From Euonymus europaeus (Eukaryota; Streptophyta; Magnoliopsida; Celastrales; Celastraceae): 64,000 nt of DNA. Shown here piece after piece: positions 23,861 to 34,169 of the stretch (within the stretch, counting starts at the first letter, position 1; each line of letters begins with the position of its first letter). The notes beneath the pieces were generated by a model. It was given only the letters and a program-made list of their open reading frames with translations, made no database searches and was not told the origin of the DNA. Position numbers and translations under genes: made by a program. The DNA lies in contig OY756966.1 of assembly GCA_963580455.1 (NCBI GenBank), positions 19,347,001 through 19,411,000 of the forward strand, read 5' to 3'.

Positions 23861-24593
23861 ATTTTTAGAGTTTGCATCCAGAAAAGAAACTTGTTGGTGA
23901 AAGAAAGCAAAAATGGGATGGAAAAACACCTGAAACTGAAGATCAAAGCATAATGTCCAGATTCCATTATTAAAAACGATGGAATAATTTTCCAAAAAGT
24001 ATTCCGACCGTGTAAGGGCTGAAACATGTAGAGCCCGTCAAGAAAAATTCAATGATGGTGGCGGTTTACGAAGGGGTAACACACAGTGGCCGGATCGGGC
24101 TCCGAAAGTTTTGATTGGCCACGGCTTCAAGGCAAGATTCTTGTGAAATAAGCGGTTGTTTGTAGCAAACAACAGTTGGGGATGAGTTATGATGCTCTAA
24201 CGCTTCAGATCAGTGGGTTGACGGCTCCGATCAGTGGTTGGATGGTCGACCTTGAGCTCCGACAGTAGGGAAGAAATAGAGAGGAATAGAGAGAAGGAGA
24301 AAGAGAGAGAGGATAGAGTGAGAGTGTGCTAGGTTGTGAAATTCAAAACATGACCTAAAATGAGTCAAAACATGAGTCAACAATCCTAGCTGTGCACATG
24401 AGGTGTCACTGCCAACTCAGCTCCACCAAAGCATGGGCTACCATGGGCTACATATCATTTTTGAAACAAAAAGGACAAAAAATTAATAAGTTTAATGAGC
24501 GGCGATTTATAATTTGTTGTACAAAATTGCCACTAATATAATATTACAGACAAATACATAAAATCGCTGCTATATACTCAATTTGTTGTAGTG

Positions 24594-25300
24594 TCACTCT
24601 ACCTCTCCATCTCCGTCAAGCCCAACGCCACAGGTCTGAGCAAACTAGATCTAAGTATGTTGAAGCGAATCCCATCCCCTCCCCCAAACGATCTCGAGTC
24701 ATGGCGTCGATTCATCACGGGATTGGTTATGCCTGGTTCAAAGGTGGCCATATAGACGTCGGGAAGTGCAGAGCAGCAGCTACTGTTACTGTAATCCTCC
24801 CGTTCACTGTTGAAAGGTTTGAGAAATTTTTGCTAGTTTTAAAAAGGATGGGTTGTATATGCTATTGTAATGTCTACTAGATTTAATATGTATGTGTGCT
24901 TCAATTAGCATATAACTGTGAAATGGAGTAGGTGGTGATTTTTTTTGGCCACATATATTTATCTTTTTAATAATATTTTAAATTACACATTGGAAATTAT
25001 ATTCCAACATGTTCACAGTGAACCTGCCATGTTAGCAGGTTCGGCTACCCAAACTGCTCAAAACCTGCCTGAGTGGTCATTTTGAAACAAATTTACACTT
25101 TCGGTTATCAACTTGCAACTTTTTGACTCTTAGTGACCAAAATGAAACATAGTCTATCTTTCAGTGACTAACAGTAATATTAACCCCTTTGAAGTCATTT
25201 ATTTACGACCCTTGGCCCTTGTACCGTTGTAGTCGAGCCTATAAATAGTCAAAATGTCAAATACTATGTTCCTTAACTTTATAATTGACAAGCAATCAGC
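24594..25300. other. non-coding DNA with right arm of the outer terminal inverted repeat
   Basis: No gene was recognised. The CACTA element ends at 24593. The stretch 25020-25080 is the right arm of the inverted repeat whose left arm is at 15884. Beyond it, 25073-25089 (gtggtcattttgaaac) and 25132-25149 (tagtgaccaaaatgaaac) form a further imperfect inverted pair. Confidence 0.45.
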
Positions 25301-25369
25301 ATGTGGTGGTCAAGTTGAATTGCTGCTTATTGGAACTCATTATGGGGTCTTCCAATCTCTCCTTCATGT

Positions 25370-26298
25370 AGAGTGTTTCTCTAGAGAGCAACACATAGTA
25401 TCCTTTCCACTTATGAACGGCTCCAATTGAGAGGAATCATTTCTCAAGCATCATGCCCTATATGTTTCACAACAGTAGAATCGACGCTTTATGTTCTTTG
25501 GGAGTGTACTATAACACGGGATGTATTTTGTGATAGCCTTAAAGCGATTCAAAAACTTGTTGTTTACGCCCATTCATCCTTCCGAGAACTATGGCTTAAT
25601 TTGTCATCATCCTTATCCAGAAAGGAGCTATGTACGGTTGATTGTACGATGTGATTGATTTGGCTGTAGAGAAACCTTTTTATTCATCAAGGACTTGTCA
25701 CTCATCCAAGGCAGCTTGCTTTACAAAGTATTGCTATTGCTTCTGATTTTTTAATATCTAATGTTACTACGAGCCTCACTTCTATTCCCCATGCTCCTAC
25801 TAGCCCTTTTGTTTATCATACTGTTGTTAGTCAATATTGGAAGAGGCCTCAACCTAGGTTTGTCAAAATTAACACTGATGTAGGCTTTATATGCAAGTAA
25901 AGAAATCTGGTTTTGGTGCTATTTTTAGAGATGATCAAGGGGATGTGCTTGCCTGTGGTTGTTTTACGCGTGACGTTTTTCTAGACCCTTTATTAGCTGA
26001 CTTGGGGTTTCGACGTGTAGAATTGGAAGGAGATTCTCTAATACTTGTTAGTGCATTGAAGGGTGAAGATACTCCTCTATCAAGCTAGGGTGTGGTGATT
26101 TCTGAAATTAAAAGAATGTTAACTTTCTTTTATGCTTGGACTATCAACCATGTTAGGAGGCAAGTTAATGTGTTGGCTCACAAACTAGCTAAGTTGTCCT
26201 TCATTAATAATGAATTCAATGTCTGGATTGAAGATTTCTCGACTGCTCTGGCTCCAGATGTGGATAAGGACAAAAATCATGCAGGAATATTACGGTAG
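25370..26298 (+). pseudogene. LINE 3' end: zinc-binding RT segment and RNase H
   Basis: The plus-strand reading gives a zf-RVT-like part (RATHSILSTYERLQLRGII, CPICFTTVESTLYVLWEC), then PRFVKINTDVGF and the plant LINE RNase H domain: KKSGFGAIFRDDQGDVLACG, RRVELEGDSLILVSAL, NHVRRQVNVLAHKLAKL. It ends near IEDFSTALAPDVDKDK. Frameshifts and stops occur near 25655, 25900 and 26088. The RT core is absent, so it is 5'-truncated, as is common for LINEs. Confidence 0.8.
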
Positions 26299-27605
26299 CA
26301 TGCTGATTAGATGCTCACTCTGTTTAGGGTTGGAATTTCATAGCAGCAGGAGGTTTAGTTGAGCACTCTGATCTTGAGTGGTAATGCCGGCTATGCCATG
26401 CTGGTTTTGTGTTGCTTATGTTGTGTTTTTGAGCCTATATTACTGATTATGGGCTGCCTAGTGTTGCTTTTTTGAATCAGGTTGCCTTATATAGACGCAT
26501 AGGCTTAGCTATTCCAATGTATCGATGCTTATATTGTATTTCGTTTTCCCTCCACCTGTTGCTGGCTTGTGCTTCTATTAGTACCTTTGTACTACTTCAT
26601 GTGGCGGTTCAATTCAATGGTAGGTCTTTGACCTTTTCACACAATTTTTTTTTGAATTTAGCTACGTACCGTCCAATATGATAAGGAAAATGATAAATGT
26701 CCCAAAAGTATTCCATACATAATGTTCATAATCTATATGGCATGACACCTCATCATGCCACATAGATTATTAAACATTAGTTAATGTTATACTTCCCAAG
26801 AAAAATTTCTAATTCCCTCTGAAATTTGTAGTCTTCTCGCTTCTTTCTCTTCTCAACAGTACATATTATCATGGTTATTTCATTGGGAGTTGTGACATTG
26901 GGATCGTGTAATTCATAGGTATGGAAGAATTATGCATTATTATACTATATTTTAATTTGACAGTGGCTTATTATCTGTCTTATTACATTGTGGTTAAATG
27001 TTATTAATGGGTTGGTTTTTCAAATGGATTTTGGTCGTTGTTTTTTTTGCACTGCATTATTTCATTGTAGTTTTATTCTTATCAATGAAGTCCGGGTATT
27101 ATTACATTGAGAGCTACTAAAGTTGAGAATGCAATACAACAATAATGCATTTGATTGAACAATGTAATATGACAAAACACAGTGTATTACAATTTATATT
27201 GCCAGAATACAATGTAATACAATATTGGCCACAATCTAATCCATTATATTCGTCCAAAAAAATATAATAGCACCTGCCACAATGTAATGCAATCATTCAT
27301 TCCATGGAAATAAGATACTAACAATTGGCCACAATGTAATACAATTTGTCAGTCTAAAAAATAATGACAGTGTCACAATGTATCTGAATCTACCACCCAT
27401 ATCCCACAATGCATTTTCTCCTATCAATGTAGTTCTAAATTATATTTCAATCCACAAGCTCCATGGCACAATGTATTTTAACCTGCAATTTCATAATCAC
27501 AATGTATTAAGACTTCAAACTAGGGCTCTCATTACTCTTAATTACATTGCCACAGATTGATTACCACTAAGATTACAGTGTAAGTTTATGGTCTAATTTC
27601 TGACA
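26245..27605 (+). repeat. direct repeat copy 1 (LINE tail plus MULE left end)
   Basis: This segment is repeated at 38203-39485 with high identity, starting at GCTCTGGCTCCAGATGTGG and ending at TAATTTCTGACA. It spans the last LINE codons, the LINE 3' UTR and the left ~930 bp of the MULE. Copy 2 lacks about 60 bp near 27240-27300. Sequence beyond each end is unrelated between the copies. Confidence 0.9.
27100..27560. repeat. subterminal ACAATGTAAT array, left side
   Basis: Many copies of (C)ACAATGTAAT or variants (ACAATGTATT, ACAATGCATT) occur, several per 100 bp. The same motif recurs near the right end (30630-31080) and in MULE 2. Arrays like this are plausible transposase-binding sites. Confidence 0.65.
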
Positions 27606-28935
27606 TTGATGGAATTGTAATGGGAGGAGGTTCTAGGTTGTCAATGCATGCTACCTTTAGGATTGTCACTGAAAATACGGTAAGTCATATAATATATAAT
27701 TTTTTTAGAATATGATATATAAATAGTAGGGTATACTAATTAATAACTCGGTGCAGGTATTTCCAATGCCATAAGCTGCAATAGGACTTTTTCCAGATGT
27801 TGGTGCATCACATTTCCTCTCTAGACTCCCTGGCTATTTCTGTAAAATAAATAAATTATTTCTTACTACTGTACATAATATATATCAACTAACATAATTT
27901 GGTAAAATTTTTGACTTTGAAATGCCAAATGTTGTAAAGGTGAGTATCTAGGGCTTACCGAAGCTCGACTAGATGGAGCAGAGATGCTTGAATGTGGTCT
28001 GTAGCTCATTTTGTTTATTCCAAGGTAATGACATGAAACCCAACTAATAATATTATAAATAATTGTGTTAGAAATTCCGGTTCAAATATTACAAACTCAT
28101 ATTGTCTAGTTTGGATCAAAAGACCACATGATTTTGTTCTTATTAGCCGCAGACATTGGCTCTTATGCACGAAAATACGTTGGTTATATATCTCATGATT
28201 GGATTATGACCATTAATTAATACCATTATATTGAAACGGTAAAAAATTTCTTGACCTTACCACATTGTCAAATGAAACTATATTATATTTTTCCTGACTG
28301 GATTAGGATCTGGTTTTGTTGGAGAATGAAATCGAAAGACTGGGAAGACTATCAGATGCTACCAAAGTTATGGAGCGGCTTATGGATATATTTGCACACA
28401 AACTATCTCTGAAGCAAGATAATGCCTACAAGAGGTAATTAATTAAATAGTTTAATTATTTAGTAATTCGTTAATTAATTACAAAATTTGTTTGTGCTAA
28501 ATTGAATTTCATGAATATCAATGATTTAACTAGGTTGGAGACTATCAATAAATGCTTCTCTAAAGACCTGTAATATGAAAGCATTAATATTGACACTAAG
28601 TCACTAACAATGTTTTTTGTTAATGGTAAATTCGAAGGAAATGGAAAGCAAATAAGAAAAATGGATCACATCTGCTATAAAATCAATGAAGTCTGCAAGT
28701 CCAACCAGCCTCAAATTTACTCTTCGATCGGTACGTAAATAATTAAAATTGAAATTAGACTAATTATCATGGCTTAATTAATTCATTAATTATAAGATGA
28801 TGACTAATTAATTAATCCAAAATTTGTTAATTAATAATAGATAAGATAAGGTCGGATGCAAGAGCTTCGAGACTGTATAATTCGTGAATACACCATTGTT
28901 CGTCTTTGTAGGATTCAAGAGCAATGTTTCTAAAT
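27606..28935 (+). pseudogene. CHY1: captured 3-hydroxyisobutyryl-CoA hydrolase (CHY1-like) gene fragment
   Basis: Five or six exons are visible with GT-AG borders: DGIVMGGGSRLSMHATFRIV; VFPMP-AAIGLFPDVGASHF; GEYLGLTEARLDGAEMLECGL; DLVLLENEIERLGRLSDATK; LETINKCFSKDL, then SMKSASPTSLKFTLRS; and finally GRMQELRDCIIREYTIV. These follow the order of the crotonase-fold CHY1 family, which hydrolyses 3-hydroxyisobutyryl-CoA in valine breakdown. In-frame stops (EAA to TAA, and a TAG after ECGL) and small deletions inactivate it. Introns are retained, so the piece came from genomic DNA and not a transcript. It starts exactly where similarity to the sister MULE copy ends. Confidence 0.8.
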
Positions 28936-29089
28936 AAAAATAAATAATAGATTATTAAGATAAAGGGTATTTTGGTCATTTGACTAAACTTTAAGGGGTA
29001 GTTTAGACTTTTCATGTTTGATAGAAGGTAAATGTTGTTGAAAATGCTTTTTGATGTAGCATTTTAAAATGGTGGCTTAAAAGGTAAAA

Positions 29090-29187
29090 TTATTGTTGGG
29101 TGTTTGGTTAGGTAGCTTTTTGTGTGTAGGCTATATGCTCTATGTTAAATTATATGCTAGATAAAATGTCCAACCAAACACTACCAT
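29090..29187. mobile_element. miniature inverted-repeat element candidate
   Basis: TTGGGTGTTTGGTTAGGTAG at the left pairs with CCAACCAAACACTACC at the right, about 95 bp apart. GGGTGTTTGGTT-type ends are common in plant PIF/Harbinger and hAT miniature elements. A clear target duplication is not visible. Confidence 0.45.
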
Positions 29188-29189
29188 AT

Positions 29190-29430
29190 ATACATACACT
29201 TCTAATTTGATTGAATTGATGTTGCTAATTAAACTATAAACACTAACTTGTGACTTGAATCAATTTACCATATAATACGATATCATGATCTTAATTCGAT
29301 TGAATTGATGTTGCTAATTAAACTATAAACCCTAACTCTTGACTTGAATCAATTTACCATATCATATGAAACCATAATCTTAATTCGATTGAATTGATGT
29401 TGCTAATTAAATTATAAATTATTAAACCCT
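29190..29430. repeat. 89-bp tandem repeat, about 2.6 copies
   Basis: The segment 'gattgaattgatgttgctaa' recurs at 29209, 29298 and 29387, a constant 89-bp period. Each unit continues with '...ctataaac-ctaact-ttgac'. Confidence 0.8.
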
Positions 29431-29593
29431 ATGTTATATAACACGACTCGTCTTAATGTTGGATAATTGTATGAATTTTATTTTGATTGTTGTTTGATTA
29501 TTTTGGATTTTAAAGGTTGATGTTGGATAATTATATTAAAATTTATTTATTTAGAATGTTGTGTTTGAGTAATTAAATTAGTTTTTGAAAATA

Positions 29594-29748
29594 GGGGCCG
29601 GGAGGCGCGCCCCGTGGGTAACGTGGGGCGGGGATGGGGCAAAGACTTTACCCCGAAGTACGGGGCGGGAATGGGGCGGGGGTATGGAAGTGCGGGGCGG
29701 GGATGGGGCAGCCATGATCAGGCCCCGCCTTGCCCCATTGCCATCCCT
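29594..29748. repeat. GC-rich, GGGG-run block inside AT-rich DNA
   Basis: Repeated GGGGCGGGGATGGGGCA-like units lie here, with the reverse-complement phrase CCCCGCC...CCCATTGCCATCCCTA at the right end. More than four GGGG runs on the plus strand make G-quadruplex formation plausible. The 'TAGGGATGGCAATGGGGC' text is a repeat seen often in plant intergenic DNA. Confidence 0.7.
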
Positions 29749-29749
29749 A

Positions 29750-30529
29750 CACAAACTTTAAAGTCTCCATTGTCAACAATGTCCTTTCCGTTATTCGGGG
29801 TTTTCTGATTCTTTTTCCTAGCATACACAAAGATTAAGTCACACTTTGATACCCAAGTTTTGTTTTTCACCCTTCTGACCATGGAGGGTGTCTCTGTTTT
29901 TCTCTTCAGTGTCTCTTTCTTTACATGACAAGTGTCCACAATGTGTGAGGTGTTTTTATTTTGCATCATTACATCAGTCATTTTTGGTAATTGAACTGCT
30001 AATGGAACACCATCAGTTGCTAGTATGACATTGTTCTTCGACTTATGTTTGTGGATTTCATTTGGGTCATTTCCTTAGCACATCTTGATTTAACAAGTTC
30101 ATTAGCAGTTGGCTTCGTCATTCTCCCGATCTTTATATCCACAGTGCCTGAAACCATGCCGAAAATAAGCGATATATCGGTCTCATTTAGTGTCAAGTTC
30201 TTCTCCCATATAATGAAGCAACTCTTGCTTTCATCATACGATCTAATGATGTCACATATGAAGTTCTCGTTCTTTTTAGTCTTCATATCTTTGTGATCTT
30301 CATGAATCAAATTCTCCCATAAAATACAAAATTGAGTTTTCTTAAAACATGTTTTGTGCTTCTTTGTCAACTTCAGACTTTCTAACATAGTCTTGATAGC
30401 TCCCAAATTAGATTTGAATTGCATTTCATTCGGCTTCTTGTTGGCCTTATTTGACGTCTTAGATTTCACCTTTGATGAAGACCTCAAACGCTTTTTAGAT
30501 CGAGTTGAACTGTCTTTTGCCATATTCAA
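29750..30529 (-). pseudogene. MULE-carried ORF (ULP/plant-mobile-domain type N-terminus)
   Basis: The minus-strand frame starts MNMAKDSSTRSKKRLRSSSK with a very basic N-terminus. It continues to TQFCILWENLIHED and FICDIIRSYDESKSCFIIWE, LTLNETDISLIFGMVSGT, which resembles the N-terminal domain of plant proteins carried by ULP-type ('Kaonashi') MULEs. A frame break near 30020 leads to a second basic segment (HVKKETLKRKTETPSMVRRVK) that stops at the GC-rich block. The cysteine protease catalytic region is absent. Function unknown. Confidence 0.5.
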
Positions 30530-30599
30530 TTATGATTTATTACATTACAAATTTAAGTGCCATAATAATATAAAGTTTTCCAATGCAACAACTACTACT

Positions 30600-31269
30600 A
30601 AACCATAAAAAAGTTACTGTAATATATTATACCCCAATGTAATAACATAATAAACAATTAATGTAATAGCAAAAAAAGGACAATGTCATCACCCAATCTG
30701 TCTAGTGTCAATAGACTTGTGTTGCAATGTGACACCAAAAAACAAATAACAATTAAATTCAACCCAGCCCAAATCCATCAGTCAAGCAAGCAAGAAAATA
30801 AAAACATTCAAAAAGCTTCCGAGATTTAAAAAAATACCACAATGTAATCAAATATATAAATTTAATTTTCACAAACGCATAATGTAATTATGCAGAACCA
30901 CAATGTAACTAACCAACTATATTGAATAATAACTAACACAATGACCATGTAACTCTGCAAAATTCCCAAAATAACAATGCAATTTCATTACATACACCAT
31001 GTTCATTATCGTGACAATGCATTTCATTATATATTGTTTTAAACCATTTAGTGTAATTACAACTGGCTACAACCTGACATCGTAAACATTACAACTACTA
31101 AAGTCAAGATAATTCATTTCTATCATTATTTAGGGGGAATTGAATTTTTTTTCTTAGAAAGTGTATCATTGATAAATATTTAATAATTTATATGACATGA
31201 TGATATATTATGTCACATAGATTAAGAATATTACGTATCAAATAGTGTCGAGACGTTTCATTTTAGGAC
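30600..31269. repeat. right subterminal array and right TIR of MULE 1
   Basis: From 30630 to 31080 ACAATGTAAT-type motifs recur (for example at 30837-30848 and 30899-30908). The terminal inverted repeat follows from about 31120 to the GGAC at 31266-31269. Confidence 0.65.
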
Positions 31270-33067
31270 AGAAAACAACTAACTAATTGCTGGCTTCAAA
31301 AGTGGAGACTTCACATTGCCACGTGGTTCTTTAATTGCTTGGATGGTTTTGAAAAAGCCACGTGACTTCAGGTTATTTAGGGACTGCGATGCCCAGCCGT
31401 TGGATCACTCCAATCCAACGGCTTAAATTAAGATAACCCACCCTAATAGCATTTGAGCCAACTTTGACCCATTCTTCTTCCCATCAAAACAAATCTTTTT
31501 CTTCCTTCCAGCACGACCTACGCTTCTTCGTTCTTCCCTCTTCCTTCCACCCTTTTCTTCCTTCTCCTTCCTCCGCGCTTGGCGCCTAGTTCTCTTTCCT
31601 TCTTCGAGTCTTCTGTGCGTAGTTATCCCTTCTCCATCGCGCCTCTTAGAGTTCATAATCGCCTGCTCAGCCTATCGATATACAGTGACAGGTAGGTCTC
31701 TGTGTAAAATCGAAAGGCCTGCTGTGGGATATCGATCTGGAGTGAACAATAGAGGGCTGTGATTGCTTAAAATGGTTGCGATTGGTGTGACTAATAGGGT
31801 CCATCTGTATGAAACGAAAATGGATCTGCAAACGCGAAGATTCGTGAACTCGAGAGGCCGTGATTTGGAAGTAGAAGGGAGATTCAGATTCCGACGTTCG
31901 TTGTGCGCACCAGAAGCGATTAGGGTAGAAAGAGATTCAAGTCGCGAAATGGGTACGTATGTTGTTTTAGTCTCAGCCGTTGGATCCCGTAAATAAGCTG
32001 GCTTCCCATAGAAGATAGATTTCTACTTCAGACTACTTATGGATTGATGATTCTAGAAAATATTGTTTTAATTGAAATAGGTTGGACCAGAGCTTTCGTT
32101 AAATAACGAACGGTCTCTCGCTGTCAGTATCTTCAAGACTTTACAAACAATCTCTTGCTCTCTCCAAACAATCTCTCAATCAACAATCTCGGGATCATTC
32201 TTGGAGAGAGGTGCTCTTTTTCTAACGTACACAATTCTATCTCTCGCTCTCTTGGATTCAGTAATCACTCTTGGAGAGAAAGGTGAGCTCTGTTTTCTTG
32301 ATTCTTGAGAGTTTCATGTCTTTTTTTTTTGTCCAGTTCAGTAACGATTAACAAAAATGTCTTTGGCTCTCAGTATCCCAGTCTTTGGCTCTCAGTATCC
32401 CAGTCTTTGGCTCTCAGTATCCAAACTCCATACCAGTCTACTCAATTCTTGGAGAAAGGTGCGCTCTATTTTCTTGATTTTTGGTTTCTGAGAGCTTTTC
32501 ATGTATTTTTTCCCCTTGGTATTCTAAAACAGATATGATAATTCGATATTTGTTTATCAAAAAACACACACTGATTGAAATCAATCGAAGAAGAAAAGTA
32601 GAGTAGAGGGAGTTTTGGAGTTTAGGTAATGATAAATCTTTTAAGAATTTGATTTGATTTTCTTCATTCTTTGGTTCAATTTAGTTTGCAAAGAGGATCA
32701 AGAAATCTGAGTGTATATCAAGTTTTTGGTCTTTGTTTTCATGTTATTTTTATTTAAAAAGAAATGTGAATATAAATACTGTTTAGGAACCATTACTTCT
32801 TCCTCCAACTTGGTTTAAAGACAAAAGTTGAAACTCTGCTGCATATGGATTGAACTGCTCAAGTGCTTATAAATTATAACAGATATATATGTGTGTGTAG
32901 TTACAAATATATATATATATATATATATATATTGTGTGTGTAGACGTGTAGTTATATAAGGTGGTCTTGACATTTTGATATGACTGGTTAACACATAAAC
33001 TTACGTTTGGTTGGTTGACCAAAATCTATGTCCTGAAATTACGTTGTGCTGGTATGTTTTATTTTTT
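31270..33067 (+). other. upstream region and leader of the LOB-domain gene
   Basis: No coding region was recognised. An 11-bp perfect inverted repeat AGCCGTTGGAT...ATCCAACGGCT lies at 31395-31423. Pyrimidine-rich leader-like DNA (ttcttcc repeats) follows at 31465-31600. Several 'cttggagagaaaggtgagctctg'-like units with possible GT donors lie at 32190-32480. A TA microsatellite is at 32907-32931. TTTTTTAG at 33062-33069 looks like the acceptor of a 5' UTR intron. Confidence 0.5.
32359..32421 (+). repeat. 22-bp tandem repeat, 3 copies
   Basis: The unit begins GTCTTTGGCTCTCAGTATCC and is repeated head to tail three times with no mismatch in the first 20 bases. Confidence 0.9.
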
Positions 33068-33077
33068 AGGTAATTAC

Positions 33078-33530
33078 ATGGCTAATAACAATGAGCAACC
33101 AGTTTTTCCAGCTTTTCAACCTTGTGCATATTGCACACAAATACAGAAGGCATCCCTATGTGATGGGCAATGCATATATAGACCATTCTTCCCAATCAAT
33201 ATGTGGGACACCCTACAACAATGTAGGAGGGTGTTTCACATAAATGGGGTTAGAAAACTAATCGAGAGGAAAGAAACCGTAGTTGCACGACAGCGCGTTT
33301 TCGACTCTATGACTTGGGAAGCCGAGCAATACGAGATAAATGAGGCTAGCACACCCCTGGCTGCTTACGAGAGAGAGATGCAGATGAGGGTAACATATGA
33401 ACAATATATAGTTAATTTGCATGCCCATTTCGAAGGCCCTAACAACCCTCTGGAAGCCCCTGGCGTTCCTGCCAATCCACTGGTTCCTGCTAATCCACTG
33501 CCTAATGAAGATGCTCCACCCAATGTGTAG
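33078..33530 (+). CDS. LOB-domain (LBD) protein, divergent, 150 aa
   Basis: The frame from ATG at 33078 (MANNNEQPVFP) is uninterrupted to TAG. Residues ~13-110 follow the LOB domain: PCAYC-x8-C-DGQ-C in place of the usual C-x2-C-x6-C-x3-C, then YRPFFPINMWDTLQQCRRVF (the GAS-block position, usually APYFPP...F..VH+VFG), GVRKLI, and a DSMTWEAEQYE stretch matching 'V.SL.YEAEAR'. The usual Leu-zipper-like L-x6-L-x3-L-x6-L is weak. The C-terminus has VPANPL repeats. LBD proteins are plant-only nuclear transcription factors. The start was chosen because an intron acceptor lies 9 bp upstream. AATAAA-like signals occur at 33544 and 33591. The two extra residues in the zinc motif make DNA binding uncertain. 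Confidence 0.65.
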   Translation: MANNNEQPVFPAFQPCAYCTQIQKASLCDGQCIYRPFFPINMWDTLQQCRRVFHINGVRKLIERKETVVARQRVFDSMTWEAEQYEINEASTPLAAYEREMQMRVTYEQYIVNLHAHFEGPNNPLEAPGVPANPLVPANPLPNEDAPPNV

Positions 33531-34169
33531 CGGTGATGCGTGTGAATAAAATGTGGTGTGTGTTGTATTCCTTTTTTAAACTGTGGTTATGAATAAAACG
33601 AGATGTTGGATCTTTTGCATTCTTTTTAATAGATAAAATTATTGTACTTTACTGTATGAAATGTCCACACAAGTGCCGATATCATAGTCCCACACAAATC
33701 TATTCTGAGAGAAGCTTTGGAATTATTCATAATAATGTGACCAAAGAAGCTGATGAAACTTATATAAATCAAATTTGAAGGTTTGCTAGGTATGCTCGAC
33801 ACTTTGCAACACTTCTGGAGTTGACTTAAAGCAACATGGACGAGTCCTTTTTGACATGTTAAGTAATATTCAGTATTCAAGGCGAGTCCTTTCAGTACTA
33901 ATCGTTTCCTGATTGATTATTTAAGCTGATTCATTTGTTGGAGTTCAGGTGTTTAAGTCATCTACCTACAGCCGTGGGGAATAATCCTGGTCTTTTAGAT
34001 CTCTCTAGCAAGGAAAAGAACCTCTAATGGCCAGCCCTCTGGATATTGGCTAGTGCTCCATCTACAAGAGTTAATATGGGTTGCCTCTCAGGTGCTGAAT
34101 ACGACGTACAGTTCAAATACAATCGTAGTTATAAGACATAAACTGACATAACTTCTTGTGGAATCTCTC

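Larger units (their letters stand above)
17660..24593 (-). mobile_element. CACTA (En/Spm-type) transposon, split by a solo LTR
   Basis: The right end reads ...TTTGTTGTAGTG, the reverse complement of a CACTACAACAAA terminus. Inside, TNP2-like and TNPA-like genes lie on the minus strand, and a block of short inverted/direct repeats lies between 23.1 and 23.9 kb, as expected near CACTA termini. The left end is not clear; a degenerate CTACAAATTC near 17659 next to the copia LTR is the only candidate. Without the solo LTR insert the element is about 4.9 kb. Confidence 0.75.
26671..31269. mobile_element. Mutator-like element 1 (Pack-MULE / ULP-type)
   Basis: The ends are inverted copies about 150 bp long: 26671-26830 pairs with the reverse complement of 31120-31269, sharing 'cataatctat-tg-cat' and the 'catcatg...at-gattatta' block. 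Inside both ends lie arrays of ACAATGTAAT-like motifs. The interior holds a captured CHY1-like gene fragment, a small miniature-element-like insertion, a GC-rich block and a minus-strand ORF. Target duplication was not found. Confidence 0.75.

Noticed and set aside
27378..27560. A 60-codon ORF repeated almost unchanged at 39258-39440
   Set aside because: The conservation follows from the 1.3-kb duplicated DNA, and the codons lie in the ACAATGTAAT array; no sign of selection on protein.
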